Positions 1 to 5,599 of a stretch of 7,745 bases of DNA are shown one piece after another. The translations under genes were made by a program, and so were the position numbers. Positions within the stretch are counted from its first letter, which is position 1; every line of letters begins with the position of its first letter. The notes under the pieces are model-generated. The model did not search any database. It had not been told where the DNA came from and saw only the letters and a list, made by a program, of their open reading frames with translations. The stretch comes from Thermoplasmata archaeon (lineage in GTDB: Archaea; Thermoplasmatota; Thermoplasmata; Thermoplasmatales; Thermoplasmataceae), in the NCBI GenBank assembly GCA_021797265.1, contig JAJZZZ010000068.1, positions 1-7,745 of the forward strand. The letters run 5' to 3'.

Positions 1-126
1 CACTGCGGCTTCCTTGGGGCCCATTGTATAGAATCCGCCGGTTGGCAGAAGGGCCACATCGGGCTTGTAAAGCTCCCCGATATATTTCATGTCGCCGAAA
101 AGAGCAGTGTCTCCTGCATGATATAT
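1..126 (-). pseudogene. UPF0173-type metal-dependent hydrolase, C-terminal fragment cut by an IS
   Basis: Read on the minus strand, all 42 codons from the IS edge to the window edge are open. They begin [13 protein letters not shown] and continue through [14 protein letters not shown] and YTMGPKEAA. This matches the C-terminal half of the UPF0173 metallo-beta-lactamase-fold hydrolases, where HAGDT carries a metal-binding Asp and the PTGG loop precedes another conserved metal-site region. Family members are about 220-230 residues long, so roughly the first 140 residues, including the HxHxDH motif, are missing. The frame stops being coding exactly at base 127, where the IS begins. The expected N-terminal half is not found on the far side of the IS: in the frame that would be needed, a stop appears within about 12 codons. 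The substrate is unknown for most of the family. The gene continues beyond the left edge and is almost certainly non-functional. An alternative is that a second copy elsewhere supplies the function. Confidence 0.82.
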
Positions 127-145
127 CCTTAACTCCGCAGTTTTT
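127..145 (+). repeat. left terminal inverted repeat of the IS
   Basis: CCTTAACTC (127-135), five unmatched bases, then TTTTT (141-145) correspond to the reverse complement of the right end, which reads CCTTAACTC, five bases, TTTTT. Weaker similarity continues a further 10 bp or so (GCAATAGG against GTAATATG). These are the likely transposase recognition ends. Confidence 0.75.
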
Positions 146-222
146 GTGCAATAGGGGGCGCTTTTTCTCGCACTTTAATCTCAACGGAATGCCTGTTTCA
201 TGGCATCTACGCCATATTGCGA

Positions 223-236
223 AAGATCTTTATACA
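223..236 (+). promoter_or_regulatory. BRE/TATA promoter of the transposase
   Basis: A purine-rich stretch GAAAGA followed by TCTTTATACATA resembles an archaeal BRE plus TATA box. Its centre, near 231-232, is about 25 bp upstream of the ATG at 257. This is the usual TATA-to-start-site distance in archaea, so the transcript would begin at or next to the start codon (leaderless). There is no Shine-Dalgarno motif before 257, which fits. Confidence 0.6.
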
Positions 237-259
237 TATTACGCATACTACGTAATATG
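235..259 (+). repeat. perfect 9-bp inverted repeat over the transposase start
   Basis: CATATTACG (235-243), a 7-base spacer, and CGTAATATG (251-259) form a perfect dyad. The right arm ends with the transposase ATG (257-259). The dyad lies between the TATA box and the predicted transcription start. It could act as an operator bound by the transposase or a host repressor. A third copy of CATATTACG occurs at 1615-1623 next to the right IS end, which makes transposase binding plausible. The function is inferred. Confidence 0.6.
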
Positions 260-1636
260 ACTGTTCTTCCTGACTGGGTTAAAAAATACAAGAAAAAGGG
301 TGTTGAGATTCGTGTTTCCGGAAACAGATACTATGCCTATGAGATGACCAGCAGATGGAATAGGGAGAAGAAAAGGGCAGACAAGATCACTGGCCAGTAT
401 CTTGGAGTTGTAACGCATGATGGCATAGTGAAGCCGCGATCCATGGGACTGGTGAGATCGGATTATGAATACGGTAACATTGCCCTGTTATATGGAATAG
501 CGGAGAAGACAGTCATACCTGTACTGAAGGAGATATATCCAACCATGTGGCAGCGCATAATCTCATATGTAATGTTGAGAAATATACAGCCACTGCCCAT
601 GAAGTCCATACACTATCTGTACGAGAAGACATATCTCTGCAGAATAATGGATGAGAGCATGTCCCCCGATTCACTGTCAAGGATGCTTTCATCCCTTCCC
701 GAGGATCAGAGCATCAGGGTCATGAAGAGACTCACGGAGAAGGGGGAATATGTCCTCATGGATTCCACAGCAGTATTCTCCAGGTCAGAGAACGTATCAT
801 TCCTTGAACCTGGCCATAACTCAGGGGGCATGCATATTCCCCAGATCAATGTAATGATGCTCTTTTCAGCAACAAGGACAATGCCCACCTTCGTAAGAAT
901 TCTTCCAGGATCAATAGGTGATGTTACTGCAATGTCAGAGACCATTGACATGGCAGGCGTTGAAAAATGCGTCATTGTTGCCGACAAGGGATTCTTCTCC
1001 TCAGATAACATCAGAAAGCTGAAGAAGAATCATCTCAGCTACATCATACCCCTGAGAAGGAATTCATCACTCATACCGGAACCTGAACATTTCATGAACG
1101 TGTTTCTGTACGATGGTAAGCCTGTGAAGTACTGGAAGAGAGAGAATGATGTCTACATGTTTGAGGACCCTGTCCTCAAAAGCGAGGAGGAGAAGGATTT
1201 CCTCATCAGGATTGGCGAAAACAGGAGAAGCAGGAAGCAGTATGATGAAAATGAGATCAATTTCGGGAAGCTCTATCTTCTCTCAGACCTGAATGATGAA
1301 CCTGAGAGAATATACCGCCTGTACAAGCAGCGTGAATATGTGGAATACGCATTCAATGTGTACAAGAATGATCTTGAGGCTGATCGTTCTTATCTGAGGG
1401 ATAACCACATGATTTCCACATACATGTTCCTCAATCTGCTGTCGCTGTACCTTCACTTCCAGATTCTCAACATGATAGATGGGAAATACAGCGTCAGGGA
1501 TGTTCTCCTCATACTGTCAAGGATCAAGATCTACAGGATGGAGAGGAATGAGATCATGAGCGAGGTACCGAAAAAAGCGAAAGACTTTGTGTCGGATCTG
1601 AAAATTGATCTCGACATATTACGTAAAAAAGCTTGA
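257..1636 (+). CDS. IS4-superfamily (IS1634-like) DDE transposase
   Basis: This 459-residue transposase catalyses cut-and-paste movement of the surrounding element. The N-terminal region (about 25-60, YYAYEMTSRW then GQYLGVV and DG) resembles the start of IS1634-type transposases. The RNase H-like catalytic core shows D169 in LMDSTAVFS, D243 in VADKGFFS and E363 in the Y356-x2-R359-x3-E363-x6-K370 signature typical of the IS4 superfamily. The 120 residues between D243 and E363 fit the beta-strand insertion domain of this group. The extended reading frame opens at 200, but 257 is preferred: it sits about 25 bp after a TATA box, and the protein then begins MTVLPDWVKKYKK, a natural basic N-terminus. 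No frameshift or internal stop is present. The last codons overlap the right terminal repeat. The protein could be distantly related to other IS4 groups rather than IS1634 itself. Confidence 0.9.
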   Translation: MTVLPDWVKKYKKKGVEIRVSGNRYYAYEMTSRWNREKKRADKITGQYLGVVTHDGIVKPRSMGLVRSDYEYGNIALLYGIAEKTVIPVLKEIYPTMWQRIISYVMLRNIQPLPMKSIHYLYEKTYLCRIMDESMSPDSLSRMLSSLPEDQSIRVMKRLTEKGEYVLMDSTAVFSRSENVSFLEPGHNSGGMHIPQINVMMLFSATRTMPTFVRILPGSIGDVTAMSETIDMAGVEKCVIVADKGFFSSDNIRKLKKNHLSYIIPLRRNSSLIPEPEHFMNVFLYDGKPVKYWKRENDVYMFEDPVLKSEEEKDFLIRIGENRRSRKQYDENEINFGKLYLLSDLNDEPERIYRLYKQREYVEYAFNVYKNDLEADRSYLRDNHMISTYMFLNLLSLYLHFQILNMIDGKYSVRDVLLILSRIKIYRMERNEIMSEVPKKAKDFVSDLKIDLDILRKKA

Positions 1637-1643
1637 GTTAAGG
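1615..1643 (-). repeat. right terminal inverted repeat of the IS
   Basis: Read on the minus strand this end begins CCTTAACTC, continues through a T-run (1625-1630) and ends with the CGTAATATG element (1615-1623). Against the left end, 9 outer bases match perfectly and about 20 of 29 match overall. It contains the transposase stop codon TGA at 1634-1636. Confidence 0.75.
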
Positions 1644-1651
1644 TTTAAATA
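1637..1651 (+). promoter_or_regulatory. TATA box of the transporter gene, abutting the IS end
   Basis: TTTAAATA (1644-1651) is close to the archaeal TATA consensus and begins at the first base after the IS. The purine-rich BRE position just upstream (TTAAGG) is supplied by the IS terminal repeat. A start site about 25 bp downstream (about 1672-1676) would give a leader of 75-120 nt for the transporter gene. The box also reads TATTTAAA in the other direction, so the orientation is not certain. Confidence 0.45.
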
Positions 1652-1684
1652 GATCCGGGAATGCGGCTGCCTTACCTTAGGTAT

Positions 1685-1726
1685 TGATGCATTTGGTTCA
1701 TTGATTCTGACAGGATCATGATGCAT
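1685..1726 (+). repeat. TGATGCAT direct repeats in the transporter leader
   Basis: TGATGCAT occurs at 1685-1692 and again at 1719-1726, 34 bp apart (about three helical turns), just after the predicted transcription start. The core ATGCAT is self-complementary. It may be a paired protein-binding site, but two 8-mers in an AT-rich leader could be chance. Confidence 0.3.
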
Positions 1727-1793
1727 CTTCCCGGTCAAACCTTAAGTGTGAATGGATCCTTACACTTCTGGAATGCAGTCGGAGCACCGTTCA

Positions 1794-2954
1794 ATGCCAT
1801 GGGCAATCTATGCCTCACGTGGAATTTACGGAATGAACTGGTTTTCAATTGCTCCTGGCCTTCCATATATCATCAGTGGCCTTGGCATGACCACTGTTCA
1901 GGGCGGCCTTGTGGCCACCTCATTCTACCTGGGGATCATTCCATTCCAGGTACTGGGTGGAGTTCTCTCATCCAGATTTGGGAATTTTATCATCTCAATT
2001 TCCGGAATGCTTATCCTTGGCATATTTACAGTGCTGTCATCTGCGGCGCATAATTTCAGCGCTCTGTTTGCGTGGAGATTCCTGGCCGGCTCAGGGTCGG
2101 CAATGTTCTCGTCGCCTGCGCTGGCATTTCTTTCCTCCCTGGATATCCGCCGAGCCCTCACCATGCGGGTGGGCCTTTACAATGCAGCCTTCAGCATAGG
2201 ATCTGCATTCGGCATAGTGCTCTTCACTTTCACAGATGCCGCCCTGGGATGGAGAATAACCTTTCTCTTGGCAGGTTCGCTCGCCCTTGCGTCAGTCCCC
2301 ATCATGGCCATAACTGCCAGGGGCATCGCCACTTCACATGCTCCCCAGATAAACAATGGTTACCGGATATCTCATTCTGCAATGGGAGTGTGGCGTTTAT
2401 CACTCTCAGCTGCCATTGCTGTCCTCGCGGAAGCCATCATAGGACAGGTATTCATCCTCTACTCCGAAAGGCGTGTGCAGCTTGGAGGATATCTTTCCGG
2501 GGTCATTGTAACTGCCTTCATGCTTGTGGGATTCATTGGCAGTATCATCTGGGGAGAGTATTTCAGGCGATCTGGAACCAGAAATGCCATGTTTGTCTCT
2601 ACAGTATCCATACTTTCTGCAACGTTCTTCCTGATGCCGTTCCTGAGAACATTTGCTTCCCTCCTAGCCATTGTATCCCTGGATGGAGTGCTCACTGCTG
2701 CGATTCTGTCAATGACCTACTCAAGAGTTATAGAAAGTGCTGTTGATGCTGAAAGGGTAGGCCTGGCCCTTGGCCTCAACAATTTTCTGCAGAAGGTTAT
2801 TGCTTTTGGGTCTCCTGCCCTCTTCATACTGATTGGCGTGACCTACGGATACGGAATATCATGGGTTTTCTTTGGAGCCGCCGGTCTCGCCTGCCTGCTT
2901 GCATATCCGCTGGAGCGTCTGCATGCTCCGGAATCAGCACCCAACCAGGAATAA
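1794..2954 (+). CDS. major facilitator superfamily transporter, 12 TM
   Basis: This is an integral membrane carrier of 386 residues from the ATG at 1794. It has about twelve hydrophobic segments (approximately 10-30, 38-58, 66-84, 88-113, 128-148, 153-174, 200-223, 232-255, 265-283, 288-310, 326-350, 352-371) split by a hydrophilic central loop near 175-198. An MFS motif A-like turn lies between TM2 and TM3 (GGVLSSRFGN, without the usual acidic residue). A weaker copy lies between TM8 and TM9 (GEYFRRSGTRN). Start choice: GGAG at 1781-1784 is 9 nt before ATG 1794, and the protein then runs straight into TM1. ATGs at 1752 and 1773 are in frame and would give 400 or 393 residues, but lack a ribosome-binding site. 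The substrate cannot be read from the sequence; drug, sugar or organic-acid export or uptake are all possible. The gene stands alone between the IS and convergent rpoK. Confidence 0.85.
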   Translation: MPWAIYASRGIYGMNWFSIAPGLPYIISGLGMTTVQGGLVATSFYLGIIPFQVLGGVLSSRFGNFIISISGMLILGIFTVLSSAAHNFSALFAWRFLAGSGSAMFSSPALAFLSSLDIRRALTMRVGLYNAAFSIGSAFGIVLFTFTDAALGWRITFLLAGSLALASVPIMAITARGIATSHAPQINNGYRISHSAMGVWRLSLSAAIAVLAEAIIGQVFILYSERRVQLGGYLSGVIVTAFMLVGFIGSIIWGEYFRRSGTRNAMFVSTVSILSATFFLMPFLRTFASLLAIVSLDGVLTAAILSMTYSRVIESAVDAERVGLALGLNNFLQKVIAFGSPALFILIGVTYGYGISWVFFGAAGLACLLAYPLERLHAPESAPNQE

Positions 2955-3025
2955 CGAGAAGAACTGTTATGACAGCACTTGACAGGTCCTGTTACTGCAG
3001 GCGTATGGTTTTCCTAAGCTATATC

Positions 3026-3042
3026 AAAAAATTTTGAAAATT
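3026..3042 (-). terminator. T-rich terminator after rpoK, in the convergent gap
   Basis: Downstream of the rpoK stop, the minus strand reads AATTTTCAAAATTTTTTGA, which includes a run of six T. T-rich tracts without a strong hairpin are the usual archaeal termination signal. The sequence is nearly palindromic (TCAAAA/TTTTGA), so it might also stop transcripts from the transporter gene, whose stop is at 2952-2954. Nothing else is seen between 2955 and 3055. Confidence 0.45.
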
Positions 3043-3055
3043 CTGTTATGTCAGG

Positions 3056-3241
3056 TCAGTCGTGCTTCCCGTTTTCTCTTTTAATGGTTATTGGGATGAC
3101 ATTGTTATCGAATTCCATTATTGCTATGTCCACAGGGTCCATGATGTGGGGTGGGATATCAATAATAACCGGGGCACCCATGGAAATCTGAAGCGCCCGT
3201 GCACCTATAATCCTAGCTTTTTCAAATTTGGTGAACGACAT
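3056..3241 (-). CDS. rpoK: DNA-directed RNA polymerase subunit K (Rpo6, Rpb6/omega homologue)
   Basis: This is a small polymerase subunit that supports assembly and stability of the largest subunit. The 61 residues match archaeal subunit K almost end to end: FTKFEKARIIGARALQ near residues 3-18, MGAPVIIDIP at 21-30, DPVDIAIMEF at 35-44 and VIPITIKR at 48-55. These correspond to the conserved ER-ARIIGARALQ, GAP, DP--IA--E and lPl-irR blocks of the family. Archaeal members are usually 55-65 residues, so the gene is complete. ATG 3241 is chosen; a TTG three codons upstream (3250) is in frame but would add only MVL. A TATA box at about 3276-3285 implies a leader of about 15 nt, with no obvious Shine-Dalgarno. 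The gene sits alone between metG and a transporter gene. In many archaea it is instead found near the rpl13/rps9/rpoN cluster. Confidence 0.92.
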   Translation of the reverse strand: MSFTKFEKARIIGARALQISMGAPVIIDIPPHIMDPVDIAIMEFDNNVIPITIKRENGKHD

Positions 3242-3275
3242 AAGAACCAATAGAATCGTTAGGTAATGAAACAGA

Positions 3276-3291
3276 TTATATTAAACTTGCA
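3276..3291 (-). promoter_or_regulatory. BRE/TATA promoter of rpoK
   Basis: On the minus strand GCAAG is followed by TTTAATATAA (3276-3285). The centre is about 40 bp from the ATG at 3241, which puts the transcription start near 3255 and leaves a leader of about 14 nt. This implies that rpoK has its own promoter rather than relying on read-through from metG, 131 bp upstream. Confidence 0.55.
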
Positions 3292-3296
3292 TGCCA

Positions 3297-3327
3297 CCGG
3301 AATATTCACAGCCATGAAATATACCGG
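3297..3327 (-). repeat. imperfect 10-bp inverted repeat upstream of rpoK
   Basis: CCGGAATATT (3297-3306) and AATATACCGG (3318-3327) pair in 9 of 10 positions across an 11-base spacer. The element lies between the metG stop codon and the rpoK TATA box, about 12 bp on the 5' side of the latter. It could be an upstream protein-binding site for rpoK or a hairpin at the 3' end of the metG transcript. There is no T-run after it on the minus strand, which weakens the terminator reading. Confidence 0.4.
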
Positions 3328-3372
3328 ACCAGAACTACAGTATCCGCCGGCTTGATTTCCACATGAGCAGAA

Positions 3373-5508
3373 TCAGCGGACAGTGGCTCCTGATGATACC
3401 TCCTCGTAAGTTGAGAAAAGCGCACCGGAAGCATTCAGCGGCAGTATTTCGTTATCAAGCACGGCCACAGCCCTCCTTGTCCCGTCCACCTCTTCGATAT
3501 GCAGCTTCGCCTCCTTTAGTTTATCAATATCAATCTTTCCGGAAGTGTTGTATTCGTAGTCCCCAATCTTAACGGGTGTTCCTGGCTTTACTGCGGTGTC
3601 CACAGGGGAAAGGAGTGATACCGTTTTACCGTCATCCGCGGCAAGAAGCATACCCTGGGATTCCTCTCCCCTGATCTTTGACCATTTGAGGTTGTCCACA
3701 ATAATGATCTTTCTGCCCAGGAGCTGATCCGGTGAATAATGCTGCCGGAGCCCGGCCACAACCTGCGCACTCCTGTATCCCATGTTAACCCGTATTATGT
3801 AGAGCCTGTCTGCTGATGGGTGATTCTTCACATCAACTATCTCGCCTATTTTCAGGTCCAGGAAGTTAGGGTTGCCCTTGATTATATCCAGCTTCCTGAA
3901 AGGGGGATCGGATTTGACTGGAGTGAATTCCGAACCGGCCAGTTCTGTCAGGTCCCAGTTGATCCCGTTTTCCCTGAATTTTTTTGATCCCATGGTGGTC
4001 AGCATGCCGACGGAGGATGACGGGATAAAGGGGTATGCCATGGCAGAGAGTGCCTGAATGAGGTACAGCGAAATATGGAGCTTATGTGAACACCGCTTGG
4101 GATCGGTCTTCTTCAGGGTCCACGGAGCGGAATCGTTGAAGTAGGAATTGCTCTGGCGCACCAGTTCCAGCCAGCTCGAAAGCGCCTTCTTGATTTCCAC
4201 TGCTTCCACATGATGTGAGAAGTTCGCAGCGGCGTCTGCTGCCTGGGAAAGTATTGTTCTATCTGTCTCGTCCATGATTTCCACGTTGAACTCTGGCACT
4301 ATCTGGCTGTTAACAACGAATGAGGTTATCCTGTGCACCAGATTTCCGTACTTGTCTATGAGTTCGGTATTGACCCTGTTCTGAAGGTCCTCCAGGCTGA
4401 AGTCTGAATCACCCCCCTCGGGAAGGTTGAAAGCTAGGTAGAATCTCACGTAGTCCCTGTCAACAAGCTTGAGGATCTCATTGACCGTGTAACCTATCCC
4501 CCTGCTCTTCGAAAACTTCAGTCCCTTGAAATTCATGTATTCGTTGGCTGTTACCAGGTAGGGCAGGTTGTATTTCCCCATTGCCATGAGCATGGCTGGC
4601 CATATAATTGTGTGGAACGGTATATTGTCCTTGCCCATGAAATAATAGTTCTTCACCTCAGGGTTGAAATAGAAATCTTTCCAGTAATCATCCTGGCCTG
4701 TTTCCCTTGAATATATGCGGGCACCTGAAACATATCCTATGAGGGCTTCAAACCACACGTATATCCTCTTATCCTCGTATCCTTCAACCGGAACGCGTAC
4801 GCCCCATCCTATGTCGCGTGTTATGGGCCTTTCCTTCAGGCCGGATTTGATGAAGTTCCTTGTGAATGCCATCACGTTTGGCTTCCAGAATGTCTTTGTG
4901 TCAAGCCATTCAAGGAGCTGATCCTGAAACTCTTCAAGCTGGAAGAACAGATGCTTGGTTTCCCTGAACTCCGGGGGAGTTCCGTGCAGAATGCATCTCG
5001 GTTCAATCAGCTCCTGGGGATCCAGTGTGCGACCGCAATTATCGCATTGATCTCCCCGTGCCTGGGTATAACCGCAGTAAGGGCATGTTCCTTCAATATA
5101 CCTGTCCGGCATGAATCTGCCGTCCGTGGGGCAGAAGGGGGATACCATCATTCTTTCCTTGAGAAGGCCGTTCCGGTAGAAATGCATGAAAAATTCCTTC
5201 ACCGTCTCCGAATGTTCTGGATAGGTGGTCCTGCTGAATATATCAAAGTTTATGTCAAGATTCCTGAAGGTTTCCAGGTGCTCTTCATGAAATCTGGAGG
5301 AAATCACATATGGATCCACTTTCTCCTTTTCGGCGGTTATTGTAATTGGGGTCCCGTGCTCATCACTTCCGGAAACAAAAAGTACGTTGTTGCCCCTCAT
5401 CCTCTGGTACCTGACAAAAATGTCAGCGTTAAGGTATGCCCCTGCAATATGTCCGGGATGCAGTGGTCCGTTTGCATAGGGAAGGGCACAGTTGACAAGT
5501 ATTTTCAA
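3373..5508 (-). CDS. metG: methionyl-tRNA synthetase with C-terminal tRNA-binding domain
   Basis: This cytoplasmic class I synthetase charges tRNA(Met) with methionine. The 711 residues hold a Rossmann core opening with ILVNCALPYANGP and an HIGH motif written HPGH (17-20). A zinc-knuckle insertion follows, with C142-x2-C145 and C155-x2-C158; C126 and C172 mark a second, incomplete knuckle (CxxD and CxxH). Next come the ligase core (WFEALIGYVSG near 252-262; GKDNIPFHTIIWPA near 292-305), the KMSKS loop as KFSKS (331-335) and an anticodon-binding helical domain. From about 547 there is an EMAP/Trbp111-type tRNA-binding domain (LKIGEIVDVKNHPSADRLY, then SQGMLLAADD). About 60 further residues (651-711) have no domain I recognise. 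The start codon is TTG at 5506-5508: no in-frame ATG exists upstream, GAGGTG lies 10 nt before it, and the family motif begins immediately. It has its own promoter in the 91-bp gap after lysS. Confidence 0.96.
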   Translation of the reverse strand: MKILVNCALPYANGPLHPGHIAGAYLNADIFVRYQRMRGNNVLFVSGSDEHGTPITITAEKEKVDPYVISSRFHEEHLETFRNLDINFDIFSRTTYPEHSETVKEFFMHFYRNGLLKERMMVSPFCPTDGRFMPDRYIEGTCPYCGYTQARGDQCDNCGRTLDPQELIEPRCILHGTPPEFRETKHLFFQLEEFQDQLLEWLDTKTFWKPNVMAFTRNFIKSGLKERPITRDIGWGVRVPVEGYEDKRIYVWFEALIGYVSGARIYSRETGQDDYWKDFYFNPEVKNYYFMGKDNIPFHTIIWPAMLMAMGKYNLPYLVTANEYMNFKGLKFSKSRGIGYTVNEILKLVDRDYVRFYLAFNLPEGGDSDFSLEDLQNRVNTELIDKYGNLVHRITSFVVNSQIVPEFNVEIMDETDRTILSQAADAAANFSHHVEAVEIKKALSSWLELVRQSNSYFNDSAPWTLKKTDPKRCSHKLHISLYLIQALSAMAYPFIPSSSVGMLTTMGSKKFRENGINWDLTELAGSEFTPVKSDPPFRKLDIIKGNPNFLDLKIGEIVDVKNHPSADRLYIIRVNMGYRSAQVVAGLRQHYSPDQLLGRKIIIVDNLKWSKIRGEESQGMLLAADDGKTVSLLSPVDTAVKPGTPVKIGDYEYNTSGKIDIDKLKEAKLHIEEVDGTRRAVAVLDNEILPLNASGALFSTYEEVSSGATVR

Positions 5509-5518
5509 AGCTGAAATA

Positions 5519-5524
5519 CACCTC
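5519..5524 (-). promoter_or_regulatory. ribosome binding site that fixes the metG TTG start
   Basis: The minus strand carries GAGGTG, an exact part of the archaeal anti-16S complement GGAGGTGAT. It lies 10 nt before the TTG at 5508. This supports TTG as the real start codon of metG, since no nearby ATG is in frame. Confidence 0.7.
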
Positions 5525-5540
5525 TCAGCCTGATTATGAC

Positions 5541-5556
5541 TTTATATAATATTTTG
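5541..5556 (-). promoter_or_regulatory. BRE/TATA promoter of metG
   Basis: On the minus strand CAAAAT is followed by ATTATATAAA (5541-5550), a good BRE plus TATA match. The expected start site is about 5519-5525, so the leader is very short and the ribosome-binding site lies at or close to its 5' end. The lysS-metG gap holds nothing else obvious. Confidence 0.6.
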
Positions 5557-5599
5557 ATTGAAGACCATGGTTCCACGAAGAGTACCACACCTAAGGAAA

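Larger units (their letters stand above)
127..1643 (+). mobile_element. IS4-superfamily (IS1634-like) insertion sequence, about 1517 bp
   Basis: The left boundary CCTTAACTC (127-135) is repeated inverted as GAGTTAAGG (1635-1643). These ends enclose one full-length DDE transposase that fills most of the interval. The left boundary also coincides with the exact point where the UPF0173 reading frame is lost, which independently supports base 127. The element holds about 110 bp of leader with a TATA box, the transposase, and a right end so compact that the transposase stop codon lies inside the right inverted repeat. No direct repeat of 4 bp or more is visible at the junctions: the left flank ends GATATAT and the right flank begins TTTAAATAG. 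The transposase is not interrupted, so the element may still be active. The IS1634-like assignment rests on the protein N-terminus and the catalytic signature, without a database comparison. Confidence 0.85.

Noticed and set aside
200..256. ATG at 200 as the transposase start
   Set aside because: The added 19 residues cover the TATA box and dyad, while ATG 257 sits at the expected transcription start.
24..260. 78-codon frame across the left IS junction
   Set aside because: It crosses the UPF0173 fragment and the IS end, has no family resemblance, and would conflict with the transposase promoter.
2072..2746. 224-codon plus-strand open frame inside the transporter gene
   Set aside because: It is a +2 shadow frame, rich in Cys and His with no domain, whereas the frame it overlaps has twelve clear membrane segments.
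3062..3253. 63-codon plus-strand frame opposite rpoK
   Set aside because: The minus strand encodes a complete, recognisable RNA polymerase subunit K; this frame has no motif.
3242..3372. Possible tRNA or small RNA in the metG-rpoK gap
   Set aside because: No cloverleaf, TTCRANN loop or CCA-type end is visible; only a promoter and a short inverted repeat can be supported.
4951..5514. 187-codon plus-strand open frame opposite metG
   Set aside because: It lies wholly antisense to the conserved N-terminal half of MetRS, has no recognisable motif, and is explained by the codon bias of the real gene.
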